Source of the DNA: Owenia fusiformis
Lineage: Eukaryota > Annelida > Polychaeta > Sabellida > Oweniidae
Direction of reading: 5' to 3'
NCBI GenBank assembly: GCA_903813345.2
Contig: CAIIXF020000001.1
Coordinates: 48,193,885 to 48,257,884, forward strand
DNA length: 64,000 bases
Part shown: positions 10,625 through 22,721 of the stretch, one piece after another
How positions within the stretch are numbered: position 1 is the stretch's first letter
Layout of the letters: the number at the start of each line of letters is the position of its first letter
Translations under genes and position numbers: made by a program
The notes under the pieces: model-generated
Databases searched by the model: none
Told to the model about the DNA's origin: nothing
Seen by the model: only the letters and a program-made list of their open reading frames with translations

Positions 10625-13600
10625 TCAAGCAGAGTTGACTAAGTGTTGAAACTGCCTTACTATGAATTTCATATATGCCTTCACTTCCTTTAGAATCATG
10701 AAGTATTTCTGGTAGATGAATTCGTCCACTTCCAACGGGTCTTCAATTTCTAAGCTAATTGTATTTGAATAGCTAGCATTGTAAACTTCCATTGCAGTTT
10801 TAAGTTCTAATTCTAGATTATCCCATTTGGTGATTTCCACTGAGGCATATGCTTGCATAGAGGCACTGTCCTTCATCAATGCTTCGTTTATCAAACGCAG
10901 AAATGAGGACATAACTTGAAGGTCTTCATATACTCTGACCACCGCTGTTGCTCCCTGAAATCAGAAATAATTTTAATAGTTGATAGCTCAGTTAGAGTAG
11001 TTGTTGAAATTACTAATTCAGGCATTTATTTGAATTGGGTTCTTTTAATAAAATCAACTTTTCATGAAGTTAGATTGAAGTTTTGCCTTGCCACTTTGAA
11101 TATAACAATCATGCAATTGAATATAGATGAATTTGGCCTTTGTCTTGCATAAGTGATAACTTTGCAGTTTTATTATTTTAGTGAAAAAAGTAAGATAGAT
11201 TCAAGCAAGGTAGTATTCTTCCTAAATATTTCCACTTCAGTCAGTCTGTCAATTGGTTAGGTTACATTGTCTTAATCTCATTTCCTTTTATTTCATTATA
11301 AATTGTTGTAGTGACTATAAACAAGGCATTAACATGTTAAATGTCACCACTGCTCATTTGTTACAGATGCCAAACACCAACTGCTGAACATGAACCACCA
11401 TATGCCGAACACCATCCTCAAAAAAGTTGGAGGTCATAACAATTCAATATGTGACCATAATAAAATTGCCTAAATGTATAATTTTGGATTACTTTAACTT
11501 ACATCTTCATGTAGAGAATCCGGGATAGCTGGGAAACCATGTGGTTTGGATGTAGAATGATTTTGGATAAATTCTGCCACTCTGCTTGTTACAATACTGT
11601 ACTTGACCTGAAATGAATTTTATTCAATTTTTATGTCACCACCAAAAGTGGTGACATATTGTTATGGTCTCCGTTTTTTTTGCGACGGCGGTTGGTGGTT
11701 GGCGTCCGGCGTCTGGCGTCCGGCGTCTGGCGTCCGGCGTCTGGCGTCCGGCGTCTGGCGTCCGGCGTCTGTAACAATTTCTTACAACTTCCTATAACTT
11801 AACAAATACTGTTTAGACTGACTTCAATTTTTTTCTAAATCATCTACATGTTCTCAGAAGTTCAAATCTGACTTTAGATTTGACATTTGACCTTCAATGA
11901 CCTTCTCAAGGTCAAAAAGGTCTTTTTTCAACTTGCTTCACATTGACTAAATTTTTTTTTTTCAAAATCATCTACATGTTCTCAGAAATTCAAATCTGAC
12001 TTTAGATTTGACATTTGACCTTCAAATCTGACTTTAGATTTGACATTTGACCTTCAATGACCTTCTCAAGGTCAAAAAAGGTCAAATAGGTCTGTTTTCA
12101 ACTTGCTTCAAATTGACTAAATTTTTTTTTCAAAATCATCTACGTGTTCTCAGAAATTCAAATCTGACTTAAGATTTGACTTAAGATTTGACATTTGACA
12201 TTCAATGACCTTCTCAAGGTCAAAAAAGGTCAAAAAGGTCTGTTTTCAACTTGCTTCAAATTGACTAAAAAAAAATTTCAAAACCATCTATGTATTCTCA
12301 GAAATTCAAATCTGACTTTAGATTTGACTCAAGATTTGACATTTGACCTTCAATGACCTTCTCAAAGTCAAAAAAGGTCAAAAAGGTCTTTTTTCAACTT
12401 GCTTCAAATTGACTAAATTTTTTTTTCAAAATCATCTACATGTTCTCAGAAATTCAAATCTGACTTTAGATTTGACATTTGACCTTCAATGACCTTCTCA
12501 ATGTCAAAAAGGTCAAAATGGTATTTTTTCATCTTGCTTCAAATTGACTAAATTTTTTATTCAAAATCATCTACATGTTCTCAGAAATTCAAATATGACT
12601 TTAGATTTGACTTTAGATTTGACATTTGACCTTCAGTGACCTTCTCAAGGTCAAAAAAGGTCAAAAAGGTCTTTTTTCAACTTGCTTCAAATTGACCAAA
12701 TTTTTTTTTTAAATCATCTACATCTTTTCAGAAGTTCAAATTTGACAACAAGTTCTCAGAAGTTCAAATCTGACTTTAAATTTGACCTTTGACCTTCAAT
12801 TTCAAAATCATCTACATGTTCTCAGAAATTCAAATCTGACTTTAGATTTGACATTTGACCTTCAATGACCTTCTCAATGTCAAAAAAGGTCAAAATGGTA
12901 TTTTTTTATCTTGCTTCAAATTGACTAAATTTTTTTTTCAAAATCATCTCCATGTTCTCAGAAATTCAAATCTGAATTTAGATTTGACATTTGACCTTTA
13001 ATGACCTTCTCAAGGTCAAAAAAGGTCAAAAAGGTCTGTTTTCAACTTGCTTCAAATTGACCAAATTTTTTTTTAGAAATCATCTACATCTTTTCAGAAG
13101 TTCAAATTTGACTTAACAAGTTCTCAGAAGTTCAAATCTGACTTTAAATTTGACCTTTGACCTTCAATGACCTTCTCAAGGTCAAAAAGGTCTTTTTTCA
13201 ACTTGCTTCAAATTGACTAATTTTTTTCAAAATCATCTACATGTTCTCAGAAGTTCAAATCTGACTTTAGATTTGACATTTGACCTTCAATGACCTTGAA
13301 AAGGTCAAAAAGGTCTTTTTTCAACTTGCTTCAAATTTACTTAATTTTTTTTTCAAAATCATCTACATGTTCTCAGAAGTTCAAATCTGACTTTACATTT
13401 GACATTTGACCTTCAATGACCTTCTCAATGTCAAAAAAAGTCAAAGAGGTATTTTTTCAACTTGCTTCAAATTGACGAATTTTTTTTTCAAAATCATCTA
13501 CATGTTCTAAGAAGTTCAAATCAAACCTTCTTAAGGTCAAAAGGTATTTTCCAACTTGCTTTAAATTGACCAAATTGTTTTAGGTGGTGACATTTTGTCA

Positions 13601-14010
13601 TGTTAATGCCTTGTTCTGATTTGCTATACATATTATGCATGATTTTTGTAGTTTTCTTTCAGATATTGCCCTTCATGGGATTTAAATATTCATATTCCGG
13701 ATATTTATGTCCAATAATTTTGCATGCTCCATTACCTATTATCAGAAAGTCTAATATAAAACATCTGTTTTGAAAATAGCAATTAGAGAAAAAGTGATTT
13801 TTATGAACTTACATAGTCATCCATGATATTAGTTAGATTTCCTGAGATTATGTCTGCTATTGCTGCTATTGTTTCAAATGTATATGAATTGTCAATCGTT
13901 CTTCCAATCGTCATCTTCTCTGTGTTATTTGCTGCTTGGTCTCAGTATAAGATGCTTTACTTGAGAGTTGTAGCAAGTTGTCTCTGCATGGTGACAATGT
14001 CAGGCTTTAT
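10625..14010 (-). pseudogene. Helical cytokine-like gene, copy 2 (first exon broken)
   Basis: The last exon (10625-10954) and middle exon (11503-11607, again 105 nt) are intact, have consensus splice sites and match the other copies. Examples are SIVTSRVAEFIQ and FPAIPDSL in the middle exon, and YFMILKEVKAYMKFIVRQFQ just before the stop in the last. The upstream exon ends at 13813 with IISGNLTNIMDDY. Reading upstream, the homologous segments (CYNSQVKHLIL and KPDIV) fall in different frames and are separated by in-frame stops. The roughly 25 residues present in copy 3 before helix A are missing. This points to frameshifts and a deletion. Either the copy is a pseudogene or it uses a different first exon. 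The intron between the middle and first exon holds the 2-kb minisatellite. Confidence 0.6.
11634..13615. repeat. GACCTT/TTTGAC minisatellite with GTCACCAC ends
   Basis: The block opens with the palindrome GTCACCACCAAAAGTGGTGAC, then a short GGCGTCCGGCGTCT tandem (11700-11770). Roughly fourteen diverged units of about 110-160 bp follow, each with 'ctacatgttctcagaa', 'tctgactttagatttgac', 'tgaccttctcaaggtca' and 'caacttgcttcaaattgac'. It closes at 13591 with GGTGGTGACATTTTGTCATG and TTAATGCC. An inverted copy of that closing end sits at 11319-11350. This suggests a transposable element that carries its own minisatellite. Confidence 0.85.
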
Positions 14011-14469
14011 ATGCAGTCATTCCACATTCAGGAAAGAACAGATTCAGGTGATCCTCCTGCACAGTGAGGAAGTTCATTCAAACAAATCGATAATTTGATG
14101 ACGTTGATTTCTCAGATTTGAGGAAGTTTATTTATCCAATAAAGTTTTAAAACACAATGTTGTATTACACTGCCATTATAATAACATGTAAATAAATTGT
14201 TCAAATAGGATGTAAGAGTTGTAATGGCTTGAGCTACAAGGTTGTCTTTTTAAGAATTTGCACAATACACATACATCAGAGCTAGTTGTGCGAATAAGAT
14301 ATGTCATTGAAAGAAAGGTAGTCTTTTTTATGGATTTGCACAATACACATACGTCAGCAGAGCTATTGGTGTGATTGAGATATGTTATGGAAACTATTTC
14401 CTACAAGGATTTGAATATCAATTATGAATGAGAATTAAAATCTTCAATCTATTTTCATTGTCATGATTA

Positions 14470-14722
14470 ATTGAGCCTGGCCATAGGAAAACCGGTCTTA
14501 TCACAACAATTAAAATTGTGCTACAGAGCCAAAAATGTGCCCAAGATTAAGAGGAAAATGTGGTAAATTAAAATCCAACTTTTTGGTCTATAAACGCAAG
14601 GAAAAATCGTTAAGACATAAATCATGGCTCATTTGAAAGGTCTTTTTATGCTTTTTAAGATCAAAAAATCAAAATATTGAAAAATCTGTGATAAGACCCC
14701 TTTTCCTGTGGCCTGGCTCAAT
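14470..14722. mobile_element. MITE with long terminal inverted repeats
   Basis: The ends are inverted: ATTGAGCCTGGCCATAGGAA at 14470 and its complement ending at 14722. Homology continues inward through CGGTCTTATCACA/TGTGATAAGACC for about 37 bp. No protein is encoded. Confidence 0.8.
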
Positions 14723-15019
14723 TTATGAAATCCATTCTTAGGACTTAATTGATTCAGCTGAAACCAGGAAGATGGAGTCATATAGGGATGTAATTTCAAT
14801 ACCAATCCTTCATTGCCTAGGAATATTAAATAAGTCAAGAAGTCATCCACCCAACTTTGTTTCAGAAAGTTATACATTTCTAAAATGTCTAATTGACCCA
14901 TTGAATAATGTCATCTCTCTCTCTTAAAAGTTGATGAAAATATATTTTTACAAACCATCCTTGGAAAATCAAAATTTGAAAAGATTTTTGTACATTTATT
15001 TTCTTTACTCTTCAGACAG

Positions 15020-15835
15020 CGTTCACTAATTATCCCAACGAACGAAGTTCTGTAGGGATATAGTGAAGCTGTCCGTCCGTCTGTCCGTCAGTCTGTCAAT
15101 CAGTCTGTCAGTCAGTCAGTCTGTCCGTCTGTCCGTCTGTCCGGAAGATAACTCGAATACTAGTTGACAGATTTTCTTCATATTTGGTGGAATGATGTAT
15201 ATTGGTGAACAGTTTTACGCAAAAAAGATGGTCGCCAGTTTAAAAATGGCGGAAATTTTTCGCAAAAATCTTATGTTTTTTATTTTAAACCAAAATAATA
15301 AATATTATTATTTGAAATTTTGGTAGTATATTGACATCATCTATCTATTTCACATATATCCCAGGTTTTTCACCCTGACCCCCAGGGGCCGTAAATGGAG
15401 GATCGGGAAAACAGGAAATTGCGTTAATTTTGAGATGTTTTTGAAGTATAGCTTTATTATACTCAAATGAAAGGCAATTTTGAGTAGATTGCAAATATTG
15501 TAACGTTTTTCTGATTCAAAATGGCCGCCTAATGCAGGATTTCCCAATTGTTTTCTGATCTCTTAAAAGTATGGCTATATTATACTCAAATTGAAGGAAT
15601 TTCAGAGTAGATCACAATTATATGGCATTGTTTTTCTGATTTGCGCCTCTGAAAATTCAAAATAGCTGACGATAGCAGAAATTCGCCATTACTTAGAGTT
15701 ATCTTGAAAGTATGGTTACATGATTTAAAATATTTATTGAAGGTAAGAGTAGATGGTAAATATTATATTGTGACTGTACAGATTGATGATTTATATAGTG
15801 TTCGTTGGGATTTGCTACTCCGTGGAGTTGCCATT
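15020..15835 (+). repeat. CGAAC-terminated tandem-repeat element, copy 1
   Basis: This element starts near TCCCAACGAACGAAGTTC and has a (TCTGTCCG)n run at 15066-15145. It then contains repeated blocks with 'aaatggc..' and 'gtatggctatattatactcaaa'. It ends with GTTCGTTGGGATTTGCTACT and CCGTGGAGTTGCC. Related copies lie at 24125-25030 (inverted) and 30505-31835. Confidence 0.8.
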
Positions 15836-15959
15836 TTCTAGTTTACTATATGCTCTTAGCGAGACCTTGCTGAACTCAGGAAATTATATTTGAATTTCTA
15901 GTGCATGGTTTGCAATCACCAAATTCAGTCAAAGTGATATCATATTTGATATCTACATG

Positions 15960-16310
15960 TGAAATTACATCTAGAAATGTGGTTTAAAAAGTGTTTATCA
16001 ACTTTGAAAATACAATTTTCTTTAAAAATGTGATGTCTAGGTAGGGGAGATTTCCCATAGACCTCATGTTATAAAATCACAAAAAGTGAAATATCTCTTC
16101 TTGTACTGGACAGATAATATTTTCTTTTACTGGACATATTTTATTTTGTATACTATCAGATATATAAGGGTAATATGAAAATTGAACAACTAAGAACTGA
16201 TGACTATTCAAGTTTAAGGGAACGTTCTAATACCCTGCCATGTTATTTACCCCAAATTAGCTACCTGGTGGTGAAAATGGTAACTACCAACCCACATTTT
16301 GGTAATTAGG
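15960..16310 (-). repeat. Inverted partner of the 4565-4895 repeat
   Basis: This is the reverse orientation of the repeat at 4565-4895. It begins with 'ttacatctagaaatgtgg' and ends near 'caaattagctacctgg'. The two are diverged and have different internal indels. Confidence 0.65.
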
Positions 16311-16521
16311 TAATGGTATACATTTGCTTTGGCATTGCTTGTATCTAGTCATATATTTGAATTATTTTCTAAAATGTTAGTATTTATGAGATATTCATCA
16401 TACTTATCGTAAGGGTTGAGGTCATATTGCAGATTGGATTGGTTGACATGTTGTCACTTTTGTTGTTATTGAACCATGTTAATTTGATCCAAGACACGTT
16501 AAGTCTCTTGCAGCATATGTA

Positions 16522-16650
16522 GAGGATATCCTATGATTTTTGAGGGATACTATTTTTATCCATGAGTGGATATCGCCCATCTCCAAGAGTGAGCGCAGCG
16601 AATGAGTGGAGATCGGCAATATCCAAGAGTGGATGAAAATGATAGCCCAA
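16522..16650. repeat. Dispersed repeat related to 6396-6515
   Basis: This is the diverged counterpart of 6396-6515, recognisable by 'gaggatatcctatgattttt', 'gagtgagcgcagcgaatgag' and 'gatagcccaagtcgg'. Confidence 0.6.
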
Positions 16651-18660
16651 GTCGGATACGATTTTAGTGACGCATACCAAAATTATCTTGTGTCGTACTT
16701 AAAGCTTGTACATATATCTATTAAAGTGATTTTAACTCCTTTTCAAAGCTTTAATACAGCATGTTGCAGTGTATATATATATATAACACTGATTTTTACT
16801 TACGCATTTAGAGTGGATATTCTTCTTTCATTCCATATAAAGAAAATAGAAATTGATAAAATATTGACGGAGTGGGAGCTGTTACAATGACGCCTACTTT
16901 AAGCAATTTTCAGAACGTTTCGTCAAATATATTTAATGAGGGGCCCACCTTAATTCAATTATCAGGGAGTGATATATATCACGTTATTTACCTATAACAT
17001 ACTTACCACTTACCATCTTGGAATTCTGAAAAGGCAACTGGTAATGTTTTGTTTCACCCCTATATGTAAAGTGTCAATTTAGTAATAAGATATTTTGACA
17101 CTAGGACCAGGTTATCAAATTTTTAGCTCACATGGTTGGTGAGTTTTGCAATTGTCCCCTTGTCAGTCTGTCCATAATATAGTCTAATAGTGGCATGTTT
17201 TAAAACCAGTTTTGGGTTACTTTTATTAATTATCAATACAAGAAACCCCCCTATGGCTACCTGTTCAAAAGCTTGCCTATTTTCAAAATAGTTGCCATTT
17301 TTGCTATGGAAAGTTCACATTTTCATTTATTACTTAGATATTCTTGCTTCAAAAAATATAGAAGATTACGAAATACAAAAATATATAATACAAGGGGAAA
17401 AGTTTGTGTAAGCAAGATGTTTACAACCGACCCAGAAGTCACGTTTTTCTTGAAGTGATTTTGTATATATAATGTATTATTGTATTAAAGTGGGAGTATC
17501 GATTGCCGAGTCGTATCCAATGATCCTGGGCCTATCGTAAAATGAAAGCTTTGAATATGTTGTTGCCTTTAAAAATGTATCTATTTTCCATGTATGCTAC
17601 TAGAATTTGTGCACATACCTTATAACGATCGATAATGGCAAAGGAAAATCCTCTAATTCTTCGTCATAATTTCTCCTTCGACGTCCGCCATTTTTTATTA
17701 AACCGGAAGTTTTTCTCTGACGTCCGCGCAATGTTTTTTCACTTTTATTTTAGATTACGCTTCGGATTCAACATTTAATGCTTTCTAATATTAATTAAGT
17801 GTTTTCTATCAGAAAGATTTCATAAAAAGACTCACACTATCAGAGATTTTATCGATTCGAGCAGCCAGAAAAATTAGTTTCAATTTCACCCGCTAGGTGT
17901 TTCGACGTCGACTTGGAAAGAATTTGAAAAATCTATGAGTGGGACTCCTTGTATGGAATTGTAGATTCTAAACGATTTGCCAGTTCTACTGGTTGATGAA
18001 TATTGCCATATGCATACATTTTTATAAAATAGGAATAAGGAAGAAGATGTTGGACCAAACTTCACCCCGATAGCTCAGAAAAGGTAAAATTTCTCCATTT
18101 TTCTCTCCACAGACCTTAGAGCCGCTTTAATTTCAAATATGATATCATTTTGACAAAATTTTGAAAATATAATAGCGAAATTCAAGATCATTTCTACTTG
18201 CATCAAACTGATAAATTGATAAAGTCATCCAGGACCACATCATACTACATCATACACGATATAGTTTGATCAGGCATGTACATGTTTAAATTCTGCAATC
18301 TTTCCAAAATGTAAATTCTCCCAAAATGGTGTTATAGCTATTTTTGCTGGCAGAAATTGATATATCATGATTTAGTAGTAGATGGGGTCATCATATGATT
18401 TTTCTCCCACATATGGATGAGTAATTGTAACATGTATTCAATTATATTTCAAATGAATAAGAGTATGACTCACTGCATCAGTTTTTGAATCAGAGGCTGT
18501 ATATATTGACTCAATATGTATCCCAAATTGACCTGCTCATATCTAATATTCATTTGAGACCTTATTTTCATTAAAAGTGTATGATTTAGTGATCCATATA
18601 TCTGCCTTACATTAAATATCTTGTTTTATCTTTGTATAGATGCCTCTGCATAAACTAGAA
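16651..18660. other. Intergenic sequence
   Basis: I see no gene here. A segment at 17240-17300 ('gaaacccccctatggct...gttcaaaagcttgcctatttt') recurs at about 36170-36235, so at least part is dispersed repeat. Confidence 0.55.
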
Positions 18661-18663
18661 GTG

Positions 18664-19191
18664 AAACTTAAACCTGCACATCACCCTAGAACACTATTTT
18701 GGGTTGTTATTGGGTCAACTGAAAGATTTTGAGCTATAATGAAAGAATATACAATGGTGTACAAATGGGGCAAATCTTGTGTACAAATACTTACAACAAA
18801 TGTGTCATTATGACGATTGTTCCTTCGTTTGCTTTGATTGTCTGTGACAATTTAATTTGGAAGGATTCTAAATTTAGAATACGACGTCACTACTGAATGA
18901 GAGTGTTTGAAATAATATGAATTAATTTTCATCAAAGGCACTGAATAACACAGTGGTCCAGGGGTAGAAACCTTGATTGCCATGCGGATGGCCGAGGTTC
19001 GAAAAGTGATGTTTTTGTTTTGTTTTGTTATTTTAACTAAATGCTTGTGATTTGATACTACGCAGAAAAAAGTTTATGATCATGCCAACTTTATATTAGA
19101 GCATTAATTAACTTGTTGGCGGAATGAAAATGTACAAAAGTGCAAAAATATCCATATATTCCATTTTGAGGTGATGTGCAGGTTTAAGTTT
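18664..19191. mobile_element. TIR element carrying a tRNA-Gly-like segment
   Basis: The terminal inverted repeats TTAAACCTGCACATCACC (left, from about 18668) and its exact complement (right, 19170-19187) bound a 0.53-kb element. No open frame is visible. A tRNA-Gly-like sequence lies inside at 18947-19013. Finding DNA-transposon-style ends and a tRNA-like core together is unusual. Confidence 0.75.
18947..19013 (+). repeat. Degenerate tRNA-Gly(GCC)-like sequence
   Basis: The segment CAGTGGTCCAGGGGTAGAAA, followed by TTGATTGCCATGCGGATGG and CCGAGGTTCGAA, follows the metazoan tRNA-Gly-GCC layout. It has an A-box-like GGTAGAA, a GCC anticodon in a seven-base loop, and a GGTTCGAA B-box. The acceptor arm is not preserved, so it is a relic or part of a SINE rather than a gene. 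Confidence 0.6.
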
Positions 19192-19199
19192 TAAAATAT

Positions 19200-19970
19200 G
19201 AAATTTTATACAGGTATTAGCTCAAGAAATTACAAAATTGAAACAGAATTAATGTCCATTCATTGAAATATACAAACAGATATAAACAGACAAACACATA
19301 TATATCATTTTTAAGTATATTCTGAAAACAGATTGTCAGATCATAATGCTGTTATTTTGTACATATCTTTAAAACTAAAATACTAATAAATTAACAGATT
19401 CGTACCCCTGAACTTCACTTTGAAGCAATTTCAAGAAATATACATTGTGTGTTTTATGGCTAATATTTACAATATGTACATAAAACTATTTACATGGGTA
19501 TAAGTGTTGATAAAGTAATACAATGCTGTAGTAATATCTGTTGGTTTTGATTTTAGGTATAATATTTTTAGATAAATAATAATTGATTATTATACTGCTA
19601 GAAATAATAGAATACATTTTGAAAAGTTGTAAAATGCTTAATGCTAAAACAGTAGAATACATATACATATAATACATTTTGAAAAGTTATAATGCTTAAT
19701 GCTAAAATAGTAGAATACATATAATACATTTTGAAAAGTCATAATGCTTAATTTAATACTTCAATACAATTTCTGCACCATGATATCTATATCATACTTT
19801 GTCTTGACATTTGCAAGCAGCTGATAAGAGGGGGTTTAAAAACCCGAATGCCATAATGATTACCAGTTTGTGAAAAAGGAGTCACTTATACCCCTTGAGG
19901 GGATCTCTGGTTCTCACTGTGCTGGTCTAACATAAATTCTTGTTTGACTCAGTTCTCCTATATATTTGTT
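19200..19970. other. AT-rich sequence downstream of cytokine-like copy 3
   Basis: No gene is visible. A short tandem duplication of 'atacatataatacattttgaaaagt..taatgcttaatgctaaaa' lies at about 19610-19755. The 3' untranslated region of copy 3 probably occupies part of this stretch. Confidence 0.5.
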
Positions 19971-19973
19971 CTA

Positions 19974-21441
19974 TTAGACAGTTTTCGCCAAATGTTGGAA
20001 CTGCTTCTCTATGAATTCCATGTATGTTTTCACTTCTTTTAGAATCATGAAATAACTCTGGTAGCGGTTTTCACTTATGAATTTGTTCAATTCTAGCAGA
20101 TCATCTATGGTTAAGTCAATTTTCTTAGGATGAATTGCATTGTGTTCGAATATTGTGTAGTGTAGTTCACTTTTAAGTTGGATTATTCTATTGTTTTTCA
20201 CTGAGGCATATTTTTGTACTGAGGCACTCTCTTCCTCCAGTCCATGGTTTATTAAATCCACGAATAGAGATATGAATTGAAGACTGTCGTATATGCTCAC
20301 TACGACTGATGCCGCCTGAAACAAAAACATTATATAATGTTTAAAAATCATTCAAAGTTATGTTAAATCTGTATGATTTAATCGGAAAAGTTTTAACATT
20401 TACCAATAGAGAAGGAGCATGATTATTTCAGGAAAATAGAAATGCATGGTTAGAACATTGACTTATTTACTAGAAATTGCATGGGTAGAGTCATTATCAA
20501 GTCTCATATAACTCCCTATTTGTATTTGTGTTAACCATAATTGCTCTGTTTTAGCTTGTCCCAATCCCTCACCATGATAAATCGAGGCTAAATATACAAG
20601 TGTAAACAATCACTTGTGAAAAATGATGTTTAGCATAATATTTAGCTTATATCTACTTACATTGGTATCTAGAGAGTCTGGAATTTCTGGAAAATATTCT
20701 GGCTTTGGGGTAGATTGCCTCAGAATATAATCTGCATGTCTGCGTGATATTATACTATGCTCAACCTAAAAAATAAGATAAGTTTTCTTGGCTTATTTGT
20801 TATGTAATACTTGCTAAATGCTTATCAGGTTTAATTTTCATTCCTTATACCTATTTACTGTGAAATTATACACAAAAGTGAATATACAAAATGTTTTCTT
20901 TACTTATGTAATTTCTTTTGTAGCATTGATTCCTTCAATGTTTAGAGAAGATAAATAGTGTTAAAACATGATTAATGCTTTATCAATTTACTTTGAATAT
21001 GAGTGAATGCATGGTCTTTCAACTAGAAAGCATGGTGCATGTTAACATGTTTGATGAAAGCAGTTAAATATGAAGAATTAAGAAGCAGAAAAATTCCTAC
21101 AGTTATGCTGCAAATTAACTTACATAGTTTGTCATGATGTCAGTCAAGCTTCCAGATATGATGTCTGCAATCTTTGCTATTGTTTCATATATATATTTAA
21201 AGTTTGGCTTTGGTGCATCTCCAAATGCTGATGTCTCCATTTTCAGCATCCACGACTCTTCCCTTCTTAGTGGTATCATAGTTAAGTATGCAGTAGTCAT
21301 CTTTCCTGTACTGTATTCTGTAATCTTTATACTGTTTAGACTCAATTCAAGATGTATTGCTTGAGGGTTGTAGCAAGTTATGTTCTGCTCTGTATCAGTG
21401 TCAGGTTTTATACACACCATCCACGAGGCTCCTCCTACTTC
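19974..21441 (-). CDS. Helical cytokine-like gene, copy 3 (best preserved)
   Basis: Three exons are supported: last 19974-20315, middle 20661-20765 (105 nt), upstream 21124 to about 21441. All junctions are GT-AG and phase 0. The upstream exon has an N-glycosylation sequon (NIT) next to a Cys (TCYN). It ends in an amphipathic helix with YIYETIAKIADIISGSLTD. The middle exon adds VEHSIISRRHADYILR and FPEIPDSL. The last exon supplies SIYDSLQFISLFVDLINHG, RIIQLKSELHYTIFEHN and SYFMILKEVKTYMEFIEKQF, then stops. The pattern of four helices, and helix D in particular, fits the LIF/CNTF/CLCF1 branch of the IL-6 superfamily. This is a structural inference, not an established assignment. An acceptor just upstream of about 21441 implies at least one more 5' exon, presumably with the signal peptide, which I did not find. 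Confidence 0.72.
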
Positions 21442-21444
21442 CTA

Positions 21445-22719
21445 TTCCTGTTAAAAATCAATACCGTCATGACGTGTTTAACTCAGAATTGCTCATTAAA
21501 ACAATTCAAGGAAGTATTTTACTGAAATTGATAACTTATATCAACATTCGAATGTCTATGGGAACAGGAAGCTATATGTATTCTTTTCAAGTGTCATGTT
21601 TATAGATGAGGTAGCTTTGAATGTAATGTTTTATCTGTGTTTTATGAGGTCAGCCTGTTTGAAAGATTCCCCTCTTGTGGCATTTTCTATCTTTCTATTG
21701 TAAAATCCAAATTAATTTCAAATCTTTATTTATATTTTAGTATCCGATAATATTTTGTTCTTGTTTATATAGATTCTTCATTGCCACTATTAATTTAAAC
21801 CAAGTAAACCGACTGTAGTGATATTTTACTTAAGGGTTAAATGTAATAGTTCATTTTTAGGTTACAACTATGTTTAGCTGGTAGTTGGAACAATATATTT
21901 CAAAGTTTTTATTTATCCAATGATTAAAAAGGAATAAATTTTGATTTAGAGACCTAATGTACATATTTCATTCATGTGATTCACTTTGCGAAATATTAAT
22001 TTTTGGGAATTTGATGAGTATACTCTATAGTCTGTTGACCAATCAGTGAGCTTCATTGATTTTTAACAAGGAAGGGGATTTTCGGTTGAAAAGAATGACA
22101 GGCAAAATTAAAAATATACTTTTAATCATAATGTAAGGATTTCATCATTTATTTACAAAATAATGCCATGAAAGTTTAGATTGGTATCGATATGGTGAAC
22201 TGAATTCAACAATGTTTTTCTCTTAAACCAATTATTGAAAACATTTTGTAAAAAAATATGGTCCCTTATGTAATTTTGACTGATTGACAACAATTTAATT
22301 CTTTTGTTTTTTAGTGCAATTGCTTTTTGTTTTTTTTACCAATACTTGAGAATGAAATAAAATAGCTTTCCGAAGCTTGTTGGAACAAGATAGCAAATAC
22401 ATTTTCTTAGACCTCTCAATATTATAGTTATACAAAGAAAATTTGGGTTGTTTTAACAAAAAGTATTCAAAAAAATAAAACAAAAAACCCCAAAATAGAT
22501 AAAAATTAAGATAAACCTTTAATTTCATTAACAAGATACTTTTCTTAAATCAACCAAACTTTCTTTTGGACAATTACAATATTGAGAGACCTAAACATGT
22601 TGTGTTTATGTCATTTTGTTCCAATGAGGTTCGGAAAGATGTTTCATTTCATTCTGAACATATGATACTAAGAACAAAAGAAGTGTCTGATGTGTTTTCT
22701 AAAACAATATAGAGAAAAG
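21445..22719. other. AT-rich intergenic stretch
   Basis: No gene is recognised. The missing 5' exon and promoter of cytokine-like copy 3 should lie in or beyond this interval. Confidence 0.45.
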
Positions 22720-22721
22720 TA

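Noticed and set aside
13823-14098. Plus-strand 91-residue hydrophobic frame as a small membrane protein
   Set aside because: It is the antisense of the upstream exon of cytokine-like copy 2. The splice donor and homology support the minus strand.
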